Source: Devosia riboflavina (lineage in GTDB: Bacteria; Pseudomonadota; Alphaproteobacteria; Rhizobiales; Devosiaceae). Taken from it: a stretch of 64,000 bases of DNA. The stretch spans positions 20,970-84,969 of the forward strand of contig NZ_JQGC01000028.1 in NCBI RefSeq assembly GCF_000743575.1, written 5' to 3'. The position numbers and the translations under genes are program-made. The notes beneath the pieces are model-generated. The model had not been told where the DNA came from. It saw only the letters and a program-made list of their open reading frames with translations, and made no database searches. This document shows positions 48,645-57,369 of the stretch, one piece after another. Within the stretch, counting starts at the first letter, position 1. Each line of letters opens with the position of its first letter.

Positions 48645-49193
48645 TCAGGCCGCTTGACCCTCGTCTTCGAGTTTTCGCAAGAGGTCCATCAAGACCCGGT
48701 CGCGTATCCCGAGGCTTTCGAGATGCTTTGCGGTGTTGACCACATAGTCGATATTACGCCCCGAAATGCCGACGCCCGCCCGCACCATGGCCAATTGCTC
48801 GTCAAGCGTCAGGTTTCCCGCAAATTGCTCGTGCCGCTCGTCGACCACAAAGGTCAGCGCCGAAACTTTTCGCCCATCATCGAGCACCACCGGCCGCATC
48901 ACGTCGCGATAGACCATGGTCACCTGCTCGCGCGCTTCAAGATAGGCACGCACCGCTGGCCATTCCGCACCAGCGACCTCGAAGACCATGCCACGCACCG
49001 AACCGCCCCGCGTCAGCCCAAAGACCAGCCCCGGCTGCTCCACCGTGCCACGATGATGGTGCGAAATGATCGAAAGCGAGCGATGTGCACCCTTGAGCCG
49101 TCCCAGATGCGTCGAGACGAACGGAAAGCCCGGATTCCAGATCAGCGATCCGTAACCAAAGACCCAATGATTTTCCGAATTCTCGTCCTGCAT
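48645..49193 (-). CDS. Gamma-glutamylcyclotransferase, ChaC family, second copy
   Basis: A 182-residue ChaC-type enzyme without the N-terminal extension of the copy at 41628. HWVFGYGSLIWNPGFPF is the binding loop, and YLEAREQVTMVYRD contains the likely catalytic Glu. The two copies differ greatly in sequence, so they are old paralogues rather than a recent duplication. The start MQDENSENHW is chosen because the frame upstream is made by a dispersed repeat. Confidence 0.87.
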   Translation of the reverse strand: MQDENSENHWVFGYGSLIWNPGFPFVSTHLGRLKGAHRSLSIISHHHRGTVEQPGLVFGLTRGGSVRGMVFEVAGAEWPAVRAYLEAREQVTMVYRDVMRPVVLDDGRKVSALTFVVDERHEQFAGNLTLDEQLAMVRAGVGISGRNIDYVVNTAKHLESLGIRDRVLMDLLRKLEDEGQAA

Positions 49194-49226
49194 TTCCTGT
49201 CGCCCGCTCGCTCCCTGCCCCACCAC

Positions 49227-49361
49227 CACCCCCTCCCAACCTCCCCCGTCAAGGGGGAGGTGCCGCATCGCGTTTGGGGCACAATTCTTTTTCGACCACC
49301 AGGCCAGCACCCTCCCCCTCGCGGGGAGGGTTGGGGAGGGGGGGCGGGAGCCACGGTTTTC
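49227..49361. repeat. Palindromic element, reverse copy of 2213-2343
   Basis: CCTCCCCCgtcaaGGGGGAGG and CCCTCCCCctcgcGGGGAGGG arms, and GCGGGAGCCACGGTTTTC at the right, are the reverse complement of parts of the first element. The centre (TTTGGGGCACAATTCTTTTTCG) differs. It fills most of the 298-base gap between the ChaC and DUF2125 genes; no gene is seen in it. Confidence 0.8.
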
Positions 49362-49491
49362 GTCCCATCACAAAACCCTAGGCCCAGCCTCGCCATGGCC
49401 ACAACCACAGCTTAGGCAAAACTTGTATGAACAAAGGCTGAGGGACGCGACCCGGTTTTGCCTTTGCCCCGTCCAAGGTTAAAACCGTTCC

Positions 49492-50463
49492 ATGAAGAAA
49501 CGAATCATCATTCTGGGCGCCGTCGTGCTGCTCGTCATCCTTGGCGTCAGCGCCGCCTGGTTCTATGCCTCCGGCATCGTGCGCCAGGAGGTAGAACGCC
49601 TCGCCTTTGCCGATGGCGAAACGAGCCCGCAACTGACTTGCGCCAATCTCAATATCGGCGGCTTCCCCTTTGCCTTCGATATCGAATGCACCGACGCGGT
49701 CGTCGTCTCGGGCGATCTCATGGCCGAAGTGCCAGGCCTCCGCCTCAGCGTCATGGTCTATGACTTCAACCATGTCATCGCCTCGGCCAAGGGCCCGGCC
49801 CAGCTTTCCGACGCCTTTACCGGCCAGCGCTCGGCCATTTCCTGGACCGCGCTCAATGGCAGCCTCCGCCTGACCGACAATCGCATCGCCCGCCTCTCGG
49901 TCGTCGGCGACGAACTCTCCTGGAACGATCTGCTGCTGGGCGACACCACGCTCGCCAAGGCCGCCCATGCCGAGGTGCACCTGCTCGATATCCCCGAGGC
50001 CCATGACGCCGAACGCAACCTTGCCTCGCTCGCGCTCTATCTCAAGGCCGACGCCCTCAATCTCCCCGTCGCCACCCTGACCGGCACCGCCCTCGAGGTC
50101 GAAGCCGAGGTCAGCAACATCCCCGATGAACTCGCCGCCATCGGCCTCGAACCCATTTTGCCCGCCTGGCAGCGCGCCGGCGGCGAACTCAACATCGTCG
50201 GCATCAGCATGAGCGACGCCAATGCCGACCTAAAAGCCTCGGGCAAGCTGGCCCTCGACGCTGAGGGTTTTCCAACCGGCACCATCGCCATCGATTCCAT
50301 GGGCGTTGCCGAACGCATCGGTCCCCTGATCGAAGAACCCTGGCGCACCCTGGTCCTCGGCGTCCCAGGAGCCGATGGTCGCCACACCAACCAGCTCAAT
50401 TTCCGCGGTGGCACGCTGTCCTCGGGCCTGGTCCCGATCACCGCCCTGCCCCCGCTGTTCTGA
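49492..50463 (+). CDS. DUF2125 domain protein, membrane-anchored
   Basis: A 323-residue protein anchored by one N-terminal helix (RIIILGAVVLLVILGVSAAWFY). The rest would lie in the periplasm. LTCANLNIGGFPFAFDIECTDA (by parts, NIGGFPF) is the DUF2125 start, a beta-rich family with AsmA-like repeats found in alphaproteobacteria. The function is unknown. A perfect 11-bp hairpin follows its stop. Confidence 0.87.
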   Translation: MKKRIIILGAVVLLVILGVSAAWFYASGIVRQEVERLAFADGETSPQLTCANLNIGGFPFAFDIECTDAVVVSGDLMAEVPGLRLSVMVYDFNHVIASAKGPAQLSDAFTGQRSAISWTALNGSLRLTDNRIARLSVVGDELSWNDLLLGDTTLAKAAHAEVHLLDIPEAHDAERNLASLALYLKADALNLPVATLTGTALEVEAEVSNIPDELAAIGLEPILPAWQRAGGELNIVGISMSDANADLKASGKLALDAEGFPTGTIAIDSMGVAERIGPLIEEPWRTLVLGVPGADGRHTNQLNFRGGTLSSGLVPITALPPLF

Positions 50464-50475
50464 GGCTCCGAACAC

Positions 50476-50509
50476 ATTCACCGGCGTCACTTTCACCTCG
50501 CCGGTGAAT
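50476..50509. repeat. Perfect 11-bp inverted repeat after the DUF2125 gene
   Basis: ATTCACCGGCG (50476-50486) and CGCCGGTGAAT (50499-50509) around a 12-base loop, 12 bases after the stop. There is no T run, so termination would be Rho-assisted at best. Confidence 0.6.
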
Positions 50510-50524
50510 CCACCCATCCCCTTG

Positions 50525-50553
50525 TTGCCAAGCGCGCGCAACTGCTCTATAGA
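50525..50553 (+). promoter_or_regulatory. Sigma-70 promoter of rpmF
   Basis: TTGCCA (50525-50530), a 17-base spacer and TATAGA (50548-50553). The rpmF start is about 77 bases downstream. Both boxes are close to consensus and the spacing is ideal. Confidence 0.7.
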
Positions 50554-50629
50554 GCCCCACAATCCCAACAGAGACGTGTCTCTGGGCCGCTTTCGGCGGC
50601 GCAACGATTTTGAATTCGGAGTACCGACC

Positions 50630-50809
50630 ATGGCAGTGCCAAAACGAAAGACCTCGCCGATGAAGCGCGGCTTCCGCCGCTCGCACGACGCGATTGCCAA
50701 CCCGACCTATGTCGAAGACAAGGATTCGGGTGAGCTGCGTCGTCCGCATCACGTCGACCTCAAGACCGGCATGTATCGCGGCCGGCAGATTCTCGCCGTC
50801 AAGAGCTAA
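50630..50809 (+). CDS. rpmF: 50S ribosomal protein L32
   Basis: A 59-residue L32 of the large subunit. MAVPKRKTSPMKRGFRRSHDA is the family start; HHVDLKTGMYRGRQIL ends it. The four zinc cysteines seen in some L32 proteins are absent. A promoter and a strong terminator enclose it, so it is transcribed alone. Confidence 0.95.
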   Translation: MAVPKRKTSPMKRGFRRSHDAIANPTYVEDKDSGELRRPHHVDLKTGMYRGRQILAVKS

Positions 50810-50855
50810 GCCGAAAGGCTTGCGGCGCTGATGCGCGCGACCTGATACTTTTAAG

Positions 50856-50891
50856 CGGCCGATCCTTCATAGGGTCGGCCGTTTTGTTTTT
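50856..50891 (+). terminator. Rho-independent terminator of rpmF
   Basis: CGGCCGATCC-ttcata-GGGTCGGCCG (one G-T pair) followed by TTTTGTTTTT. Confidence 0.92.
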
Positions 50892-50940
50892 CGTCATGAA
50901 TTCCGCCGATAAGAGCGGCCAGCAACTCGGAGAGCCTTAA

Positions 50941-52341
50941 ATGACCATGCGTATTGAATCGGACACGATGGGCACCATCAACGTGCCCGCCGACAAATAT
51001 TACGGTGCTCAGACGGCTCGCAGCCTCGCCAATTTCGACATTGGCGGGGAAAAGATGCCCAAGGAAATCATCACCGCCTTCGCCATTTTGAAGAAGGCTG
51101 CAGCAATCACCAATACCAAGCTTGGCCTTCTCGACCCGGCCCTGCGCGACCTCATCGTCGCCGCAGCCGATGAAGTCATCGACGGCAAGCTCGACAATCA
51201 TTTCCCGCTCGTCGTCTGGCAGACCGGTTCGGGCACCCAGTCGAACATGAACGTCAACGAGGTCATCTCCAACCGCGCCATCGAAATATCAGGCGGCACC
51301 ATGGGCTCCAAAAAGCCGGTGCACCCCAATGACCACGTCAATATGAGCCAGTCGTCCAACGACACCTATCCCACGGCCATGCACATCGCCGCCGTCGAGG
51401 CGGTCGTCAATTACCTCTTCCCACGCGTCAAAATCCTGCGCGATACGCTCGATGCCAAGGCCCAGGAATTCATGGACGTGGTCAAGATCGGCCGCACCCA
51501 TCTTCAGGACGCGACGCCACTGACGCTCGGCCAGGAAATGAGCGGCTGGGTCGCCCAGATCGACCTCGCCATCAAGGCTATTGAAGCGACCCTCCCGCAG
51601 TTGCGCGAACTCGCCCTTGGCGGCACCGCCGTCGGCACGGGCCTTAACGCCCATCCCGATTATGCCGTCGCCGTCGCCGCCGAAATTTCCACCCTCTCCG
51701 GCCACGAGTTCATCACCGCGCCGAACAAGTATGCCGTCATGGCCGGCCACGACGCCTTTGTCGGCACTTCGGGCGCGCTAAAGCAGCTCGCCGTCGCCTT
51801 CATGAAGATCGCCAATGACGTGCGCTGGCTCGCTTCCGGCCCCCGCTCGGGCCTCGGCGAACTGACCATTCCCGAAAACGAACCCGGCTCCTCGATCATG
51901 CCGGGCAAGGTCAATCCGACCCAGTCCGAAGCTATGACCATGGTCGTCGCCCATGTCATGGGCAATGACGCCGCCATCGGCTTTGCCGCTTCGCAGGGCA
52001 ATTTCGAGCTCAACGTCTTCAAGCCCGTCATCGCCTACAACTTCCTGCAGTCCGTCCGCCTCCTCGCCGACGCCGCAAAATCGTTCAACGACAATTGCGC
52101 CATCGGCATCCAGCCCGACCGCAAGCGCATCAAGCAGCTCGTCGATCAGTCGCTGATGCTGGTCACCGCGCTCAACCGCAAGATTGGCTACGACAACGCC
52201 GCCAAGATCGCCAAGACCGCGCACAAGAACGGCTCCACCCTGCGCGAAACCGCCATCGAACTCGGCCTCCTCACCGGCGAAGAATTCGACGCCGAAGTGA
52301 AGCCCGAACAGATGGTCGGTCCGCTGACGATCAAGAAGTAA
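50941..52341 (+). CDS. fumC: Fumarate hydratase, class II
   Basis: Iron-free fumarase interconverting fumarate and malate in the TCA cycle. The 466-residue protein has TGSGTQSNMNVNEVI, HPNDHVNMSQSSNDTYPTAMH (by parts, the B site), GRTHLQDATPLTLGQE and the loop signature GSSIMPGKVNPTQ with the catalytic Ser. It is a single gene with its own terminator. Confidence 0.96.
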   Translation: MTMRIESDTMGTINVPADKYYGAQTARSLANFDIGGEKMPKEIITAFAILKKAAAITNTKLGLLDPALRDLIVAAADEVIDGKLDNHFPLVVWQTGSGTQSNMNVNEVISNRAIEISGGTMGSKKPVHPNDHVNMSQSSNDTYPTAMHIAAVEAVVNYLFPRVKILRDTLDAKAQEFMDVVKIGRTHLQDATPLTLGQEMSGWVAQIDLAIKAIEATLPQLRELALGGTAVGTGLNAHPDYAVAVAAEISTLSGHEFITAPNKYAVMAGHDAFVGTSGALKQLAVAFMKIANDVRWLASGPRSGLGELTIPENEPGSSIMPGKVNPTQSEAMTMVVAHVMGNDAAIGFAASQGNFELNVFKPVIAYNFLQSVRLLADAAKSFNDNCAIGIQPDRKRIKQLVDQSLMLVTALNRKIGYDNAAKIAKTAHKNGSTLRETAIELGLLTGEEFDAEVKPEQMVGPLTIKK

Positions 52342-52360
52342 GTTTTAGACCCCTCCTGAA

Positions 52361-52391
52361 AATGCCGCCCCCAACGGGCGGCATTTTTGTT
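52361..52391 (+). terminator. Rho-independent terminator of fumC
   Basis: AATGCCGCCC-ccaac-GGGCGGCATT followed by TTTGTTT, about 20 bases after the stop. Confidence 0.9.
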
Positions 52392-52465
52392 TGGGGGATG
52401 GGGCATTTCGCGCCTTGGCCCCGGCAACGGCGCTGGTCTAGCATCGCCCTCAACAAGAGAGGTGA

Positions 52466-53296
52466 ATGTCCGTTATGACCAATTCCAACGCCCGGCCCAT
52501 GGCCAAAACGAGCCTCAAATGGTCGATGATCGAAGAAGACCTCTCCATCCTCGACAAGTTCAAGCTGATCGCCGACCTCGGCTTTGACGGCATTGAACTC
52601 GACTCGCCCAACGAACTGAACCAGGCCGAAATCCTCGCCGCCCGCGACGCGACCGGCCTAGCCATTCCCGGCGTCGTCAATTCCGCGCACTGGAAGACCC
52701 CGCTCACCGACCCCGACCCCGCCGTGCGCGAAGCCTGCGTCGCCGCCTCGATAGAAGCCATGAAGCAGGCAAAAACCTACGGCGCCGAAACCATGCTGCT
52801 GGTCCCCGGCGTCGTCAACGCCACGACCTCCTATGCCACCGCCTATGACCGCGCCGTCGAAGGCATCGACCGCCTGCTGCCCCATGCCGAGGAAATCGGC
52901 ATTTCCATCGCGCTCGAAAATGTCTGGAACAATTTCCTCCTGAGCCCCCTCGAAGCCGCCCACCTCATCGACGGTTTCGACAACCCCCGCCTCGGCTGGT
53001 ATTTCGACGTCGGCAATGTCATGCGCTATGGCAGCCCGACGGACTGGATCGAAGCCCTCGGCAGCCGCATCTTCCGCATCGACATCAAGGAATACAGCCT
53101 CGCCCGCATGAACGCCGAAGGTCCCTGGAAGGGTTTTGAGGTCGAGCTGGGCGAAGGCGACATCGATTGGGCAGAGGTCAACCGCGCCCTCGCCAAGTCA
53201 GGCTACAATGGCTGGGTCTCGGTCGAAGTCCCCGGCGGCAATCGCCAGCGCCTCGCAGATATCAAGGCGCGGCTCGATCGGATCGTGGCGCTCTAA
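52466..53296 (+). CDS. Sugar phosphate isomerase/epimerase-like TIM barrel
   Basis: A 276-residue xylose-isomerase-like (AP_endonuc_2) barrel. Likely metal ligands are the Glu of IALENVWNN, Asp of YFDVGNVM, and the Glu of WVSVEVPGG near the end; GFDGIELDSPNEL is the usual strand-2 motif. Such proteins isomerise or epimerise free or oxidised sugars. The start could also be the ATG at 52475. A second, unrelated-looking member of the same superfamily lies convergent beyond a repeat. Confidence 0.85.
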   Translation: MSVMTNSNARPMAKTSLKWSMIEEDLSILDKFKLIADLGFDGIELDSPNELNQAEILAARDATGLAIPGVVNSAHWKTPLTDPDPAVREACVAASIEAMKQAKTYGAETMLLVPGVVNATTSYATAYDRAVEGIDRLLPHAEEIGISIALENVWNNFLLSPLEAAHLIDGFDNPRLGWYFDVGNVMRYGSPTDWIEALGSRIFRIDIKEYSLARMNAEGPWKGFEVELGEGDIDWAEVNRALAKSGYNGWVSVEVPGGNRQRLADIKARLDRIVAL

Positions 53297-53318
53297 GCCC
53301 TCACACTACCGCCCCTCC

Positions 53319-53449
53319 CAGTAGCCCTCATCCTGAGGTGCTCGCCAAAGGCGAGCCTCGAAGGGCGAGGGCGTGCCCCGACCCCTCGGCGCCACGCCCC
53401 CGTGGTTCGAGGCTTTGCTGCGCAAAGCACCTCACCATGAGGGCTACTG
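53319..53449. repeat. Palindromic element, CAGTAGACCTCATCCTGAGG type
   Basis: Ends CAGTAG and CTACTG; contains GCTCGCC..GGCGAGC and CACGCCCCCGTGGTTCGAGG as in 39299-39430, with which it shares both ends and length. It fills the gap between the two convergent TIM-barrel genes. Confidence 0.87.
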
Positions 53450-53462
53450 AGAGAGGCGACGA

Positions 53463-54347
53463 TCAGCCCTCAATCTCCTTGAGCACCCGCCGGATATTAT
53501 TGAGCCCCACCTCGCACCCGAACAGCGTCGGCTCCGCCCCCTCATATTCGAGCGACAAGAACCCATCAAAACCCGAGGCCACCACGCTCTCGAGCAGCGC
53601 CTTCGTATCAAGATCACCAAACCCAAACACCGAGCCGCGAATAAACTCCCCGCCGGCCGTCTTCAGCCAGCCCGGCCCCGGCTCCGCTCGACGCGTGTAA
53701 AAATCCTTCACATGCACAAAGCTCGCCTGCGGCAGCGTGCGCCGCGTCGCGACATAGGGATTGTCATCGACGCAAAGGAAATTGCCCACATCCACCGTCA
53801 GCTTGAAATTGTCATGACCCACCGCGTGAACGAGCCGCAACAGCCGCTCTGCCCCGTTCATGAAAAAACCATGGTCCTCGACGCTCGTGACCACGCCATG
53901 CTGCGCCCCGAATTCCGCCACCTCCCGGCAGCCATCGACGATGGACGAAAACGCCGCCTCGATCTCGCCCGCATCATTGGGCCGCAAGGCCCACGGCACG
54001 ACATCATGGCGCAGAAAACCCGCGCCAAACCGCGCGCAAAGCTCGACATGTCTCTTCACGAGATCAATCTGCGCCCGCCGCTCCTCGCCCTCGAGAAAAC
54101 TCGCCCCCAGGCAAAAGCCGGAAATCGGCACGCCCGTCCGCGCCACCGCCGCTTCCAGCCGCTTGAGCACGGCTTTGTCCGTGCTCAGGTCATAGCCAGC
54201 ATCCGTGCCCGCTCCGGCAAAGGAAAAGGTCGCGATTTCAAGGTGCTCGGCACCATGCTCCTTGAGCCAGTCGAACAGGGTTTCGAGGGTCAGCCTGCCA
54301 TCGGTCAGCATGGGGCGGAAGCTATAAGAGGACAGGCCAATCTTCAT
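53463..54347 (-). CDS. Sugar phosphate isomerase/epimerase-like TIM barrel, second
   Basis: A 294-residue barrel of the same superfamily as the gene at 52466 but clearly a different subfamily. Likely metal ligands: Glu of VTSVEDHGFF, Asp of LTVDVGNFL, His of FVHVKDFY and Glu of FLSLEYEG. MKIGLSSYSFRPML is a typical strand-1 start, with GGAGCG 8 bases before the ATG. It is divergent from the GMC oxidoreductase, so the two probably share regulation and a pathway. Confidence 0.87.
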   Translation of the reverse strand: MKIGLSSYSFRPMLTDGRLTLETLFDWLKEHGAEHLEIATFSFAGAGTDAGYDLSTDKAVLKRLEAAVARTGVPISGFCLGASFLEGEERRAQIDLVKRHVELCARFGAGFLRHDVVPWALRPNDAGEIEAAFSSIVDGCREVAEFGAQHGVVTSVEDHGFFMNGAERLLRLVHAVGHDNFKLTVDVGNFLCVDDNPYVATRRTLPQASFVHVKDFYTRRAEPGPGWLKTAGGEFIRGSVFGFGDLDTKALLESVVASGFDGFLSLEYEGAEPTLFGCEVGLNNIRRVLKEIEG

Positions 54348-54454
54348 TTCGAGCGCTCCTAAAAACATGTCCGCCGAAAGCGGATACCGATCTTGCGACC
54401 AGGACATGCGTCCAATTGGATGAGAATTTTTTGCAACGTCGCATTCTGACTTTA

Positions 54455-54492
54455 CATACCAATTAGAACCATTGATACCAATTGCATACCAG
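54455..54492. promoter_or_regulatory. Direct repeats of ATACCAATT between divergent genes
   Basis: CATACCAATT (54455), GATACCAATT (54474) and the shorter CATACCAG (54485) are repeated just before the GMC start. They are the only AT-rich ordered sequence in the gap and probably form the binding site for a regulator of both genes. The regulator is not in this window. Confidence 0.5.
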
Positions 54493-54500
54493 CACTTTGG

Positions 54501-55997
54501 ATGGAAATCGCGATGCCTTCCCCCTCAACTGATGTCGTGATCATTGGCAGCGGCCCCACCGGCAGCGCCTATGCGCGGATGATCCGCCGCGATTGGCCGG
54601 AAGCCCGCATCGTCATGGTGGAAGCAGGCCCGCAAATCCTGCCCGAAGTCGGCGGCCATCTCGACAATGTGCTGGATCTCGAAAAGCGCGCCGAGCTCGA
54701 AATCCTGGCCCAGGGCGGCGATCGCTCTCCGCGCCTGTCGATCAGCAAGGAAGAATGGGAAGCCCGTCGCGCCGGTGGCTTCGATGCGTCTTTCCTGCGC
54801 CGCTCCGGTCTCTACATCGCCAATGAAAGCGACCCCTCGGAAAATCTCTTTGCCGGTTTCTCCGCCGCCAATGTCGGCGGCATGGGCACGAAGTGGTCGA
54901 CCGGCACCCCGACGCCATCTGAGGCCGAGCGCGTTCCCTTCATTCCCGCCGACGAATTCGAAGCGGCAATCGGCATTGCCGAAGGCCTCTTGGGCACCAA
55001 CAAGGACCCGCGCGCCGGCGACACCACTGCCATTGCCCTGCGCGAAAAACTCGGCGAGGCCTTCAATGCCGGCCGCAGCCCGGACCGCACGGTTCGCGCC
55101 ATGCCGCTGGCCGCCACGCCCGGCCCGGAAGGCCTCCGCTATCACGGCACCGACGTGGTTCTGGGTCCGCTGGTCAACGAGCCCGCCGAAACCTTCCAGA
55201 TTCTCGCCGAAACCATCTGCCGCCGCGTCGTCCATGAAGATGGCCACGCCGTGGGCGTCGACCTGGTCCGTGCCGGCGAAACGGAAACCTTCTTCCTCTC
55301 CGCCGGCACTGTCGTTGTCGCCTGCGATTCCCTGCATACCCCGCAACTGCTCTTCGCGTCCGGCATCCGCCCCGAAGCTTTGGGCCGCAATCTCAACGAC
55401 CATTTCATCATCTCGCAAATGGCCGAGATGCGTAGCGATCCGCCGATGCGCGCCATGAACTGGATTCCGGCCACCAATGAATTCCCCTTCTCGGTGACCA
55501 TCCACGCCACCACCCTTTCTTCGATCGAAAAGACGCCCGATTTCACCGGCCAGCCCGTCGGCATGGGCGTTTTCTGCCCCACCGATATCGATTGGGACAA
55601 TCGCGTCGTCTTCGACGAAACCAAGCCCGACTGGCGCGGCCTGCCTTCCATCTCGATCAAATGGAAACCGTCCGAAGCCGACAAGGCCCGCGTCGAAGAG
55701 GCCAAGGCCGTCGCCATCCGCGTCGCCAATATTATCGGCCGTCCGGCGCCGGGCTTTGCCACCATCATGCAGCCCGTCGGCAGTTCCCTCCACTATCAGG
55801 GCACGGTCCGCATGGGCGAAAAGGACGACGGTACCAGCGTCTGCGATCGCAACAGCCGCGTCTGGGGTTTTGACAATCTCTATGTCGCCGGCAATGGCGT
55901 CATCCCCACCGTCACCGCGACCAATCCGACCCTCTATTCGACGGCTCTCGCCACCTTCGGCGCCCGCCAGATCGCCGCAGCCCGCCGCACCGCCTGA
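54501..55997 (+). CDS. GMC family FAD oxidoreductase, pyranose/glycoside oxidase-like
   Basis: A 498-residue flavoprotein. FAD site VVIIGSGPTGSAYARMI at the N terminus. NVGGMGTKWSTGTP is the flavin loop; pyranose 2-oxidase has a covalently linked His there, but here the position is Lys, so FAD is probably not covalent. The catalytic His is in LHYQGTVRMG and the Asn in TATNPTLYSTALA. The closest look-alikes are sugar and C-glycoside 3-oxidases. The start may be the ATG at 54501 or 54513. It is 18 bases from the next gene. Confidence 0.85.
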   Translation: MEIAMPSPSTDVVIIGSGPTGSAYARMIRRDWPEARIVMVEAGPQILPEVGGHLDNVLDLEKRAELEILAQGGDRSPRLSISKEEWEARRAGGFDASFLRRSGLYIANESDPSENLFAGFSAANVGGMGTKWSTGTPTPSEAERVPFIPADEFEAAIGIAEGLLGTNKDPRAGDTTAIALREKLGEAFNAGRSPDRTVRAMPLAATPGPEGLRYHGTDVVLGPLVNEPAETFQILAETICRRVVHEDGHAVGVDLVRAGETETFFLSAGTVVVACDSLHTPQLLFASGIRPEALGRNLNDHFIISQMAEMRSDPPMRAMNWIPATNEFPFSVTIHATTLSSIEKTPDFTGQPVGMGVFCPTDIDWDNRVVFDETKPDWRGLPSISIKWKPSEADKARVEEAKAVAIRVANIIGRPAPGFATIMQPVGSSLHYQGTVRMGEKDDGTSVCDRNSRVWGFDNLYVAGNGVIPTVTATNPTLYSTALATFGARQIAAARRTA

Positions 55998-56014
55998 CCC
56001 AGGAGACCAAAACA

Positions 56015-57073
56015 ATGACCGACAAGAAACTGAAAGTCCTGGTCGTCGGCCTTGGCCAGATGGGCAAGAGCCACGCGATTGCCTATCACACCCATCCCGG
56101 CTTCGAGATCGTCGGCCTCGTCAATCGTTCCGCGCCGACCCTGCCGGCCGAACTGGCCAGCTACCCCATCCGCAACGATTTTGCCGCAGCCCTCGCCGAA
56201 CTAAAACCCGACGTCGTCTCCATCGCGACCCACACCAATACCCACGCAGACTATGCCGTGGCTGCCCTTGAATCAGGCGCCCACGTCTTCGTCGAAAAGC
56301 CGCTTGCCGCCACCGTCGCCGATGCCCAGCGCGTCGTCGACACGGCCGTGGCGAATAACAAAAAAGTGGTCATCGGCTATATCCTCCGCCATCACCCCTC
56401 CTGGACAAAACTGATCGAGGAATCGCGAAACCTCGGCGGTCCCTATGTCTTCCGCATGAATCTCAATCAGCAGTCCTCCGGCCCCGCCTGGGACATCCAC
56501 CGCTCGATCATGCAGACCACATCGCCCATCGTCGATTGCGGCGTGCACTATGTCGACGTCATGTGCCAGATCACCGACGCCAAGCCGGTGGAAGTGCGCG
56601 GCATGGGTGTCAACCTCGCCAAGGGCCTGCCGCAGGGCATGTATAATTACGGCCACTTCCAGGTGCTGTTCGACGACGGCAGCGTCGGCTGGTACGAAGC
56701 CGGCTGGGGCCCGATGATGTCGGAAACCGCCTTCTTCGTGAAAGACGTCATCTCGCCCAACGGCTCGGTTTCCATCGTCATGGACCAGGGCGCGGCCTCG
56801 GCCGATATCAACGCCCACACCCAGACCTCGCGCATCCTCGTCCATCACGGCGCGCTCGACGCCAACAACAAGCCCGCCCGCCCCGACGACTGGCTCGATA
56901 TGCACGGCGAACCCGACCACCAGGGCCTTTGCGACCGCGAGCAGGATTTTGTCTACCGCGCCATCACCGAAAATTTTGACCTGACCCGCCACATGAACGA
57001 CGCCGTCACCTCGCTCAACATCTGCCTCGCTGCAGACGAAAGCGTGCGGACTGGGCTGGCTGTAAAACTCTAA
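56015..57073 (+). CDS. Gfo/Idh/MocA family oxidoreductase
   Basis: A 352-residue NAD(P)-dependent sugar or inositol dehydrogenase. The N-terminal Rossmann fold has VVGLGQMGKSHA, and EKPLAATVADAQ holds the conserved Lys of the family. The C-terminal domain has DCGVHYVDVMCQ with the Asp and His for catalysis. It follows the GMC gene by 18 bases, so they are one operon; together they may oxidise and reduce the same sugar skeleton. Confidence 0.88.
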   Translation: MTDKKLKVLVVGLGQMGKSHAIAYHTHPGFEIVGLVNRSAPTLPAELASYPIRNDFAAALAELKPDVVSIATHTNTHADYAVAALESGAHVFVEKPLAATVADAQRVVDTAVANNKKVVIGYILRHHPSWTKLIEESRNLGGPYVFRMNLNQQSSGPAWDIHRSIMQTTSPIVDCGVHYVDVMCQITDAKPVEVRGMGVNLAKGLPQGMYNYGHFQVLFDDGSVGWYEAGWGPMMSETAFFVKDVISPNGSVSIVMDQGAASADINAHTQTSRILVHHGALDANNKPARPDDWLDMHGEPDHQGLCDREQDFVYRAITENFDLTRHMNDAVTSLNICLAADESVRTGLAVKL

Positions 57074-57099
57074 AGCGCTCTACGAACCAACGGAAACGC

Positions 57100-57196
57100 C
57101 AGTAGACCTCATCCTGAGCCTGTCGAAGGACGAGGTCGTGGCACCCAAGTCTCCACTCCCGCAACCTCGTGGTTCGACAAGCTCACCATGAGGTCT
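57100..57196. repeat. Shorter palindromic element, CAGTAGACCTCATCCTGAG type
   Basis: Starts CAGTAGACCTCATCCTGAG as the copies at 39299 and 53319, then diverges: CCTGTCGAAGGACGAGG pairs with CCTCGTGGTTCGACAAG. The right end (CTCACCATGAGGTC) is kept but without CTACTG. Confidence 0.75.
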
Positions 57197-57257
57197 CGGG
57201 GAGCACCGTTCCAGCCGAGCTATTTCACCGCCCTTTGGCGCTTCGCCCCACCATCGG

Positions 57258-57288
57258 CGTCATCCTCGGGCCTCACCCGAGGGTGACG
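57258..57288. repeat. Single arm of the CGTCATCCTCGGG element
   Basis: CGTCATCCTCGGGcctcaCCCGAGGGTGACG: a hairpin matching an arm of 24490-24575. With the preceding element it accounts for most of the 296-base gap; no gene is seen there. Confidence 0.7.
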
Positions 57289-57369
57289 TTCAGTGGATTG
57301 CGCATTGCAGTGTCAGCTTTAGCGGGCATACTGATCCCGATCTCGCCACAGCCCGCCCCGGAGTTTCCC

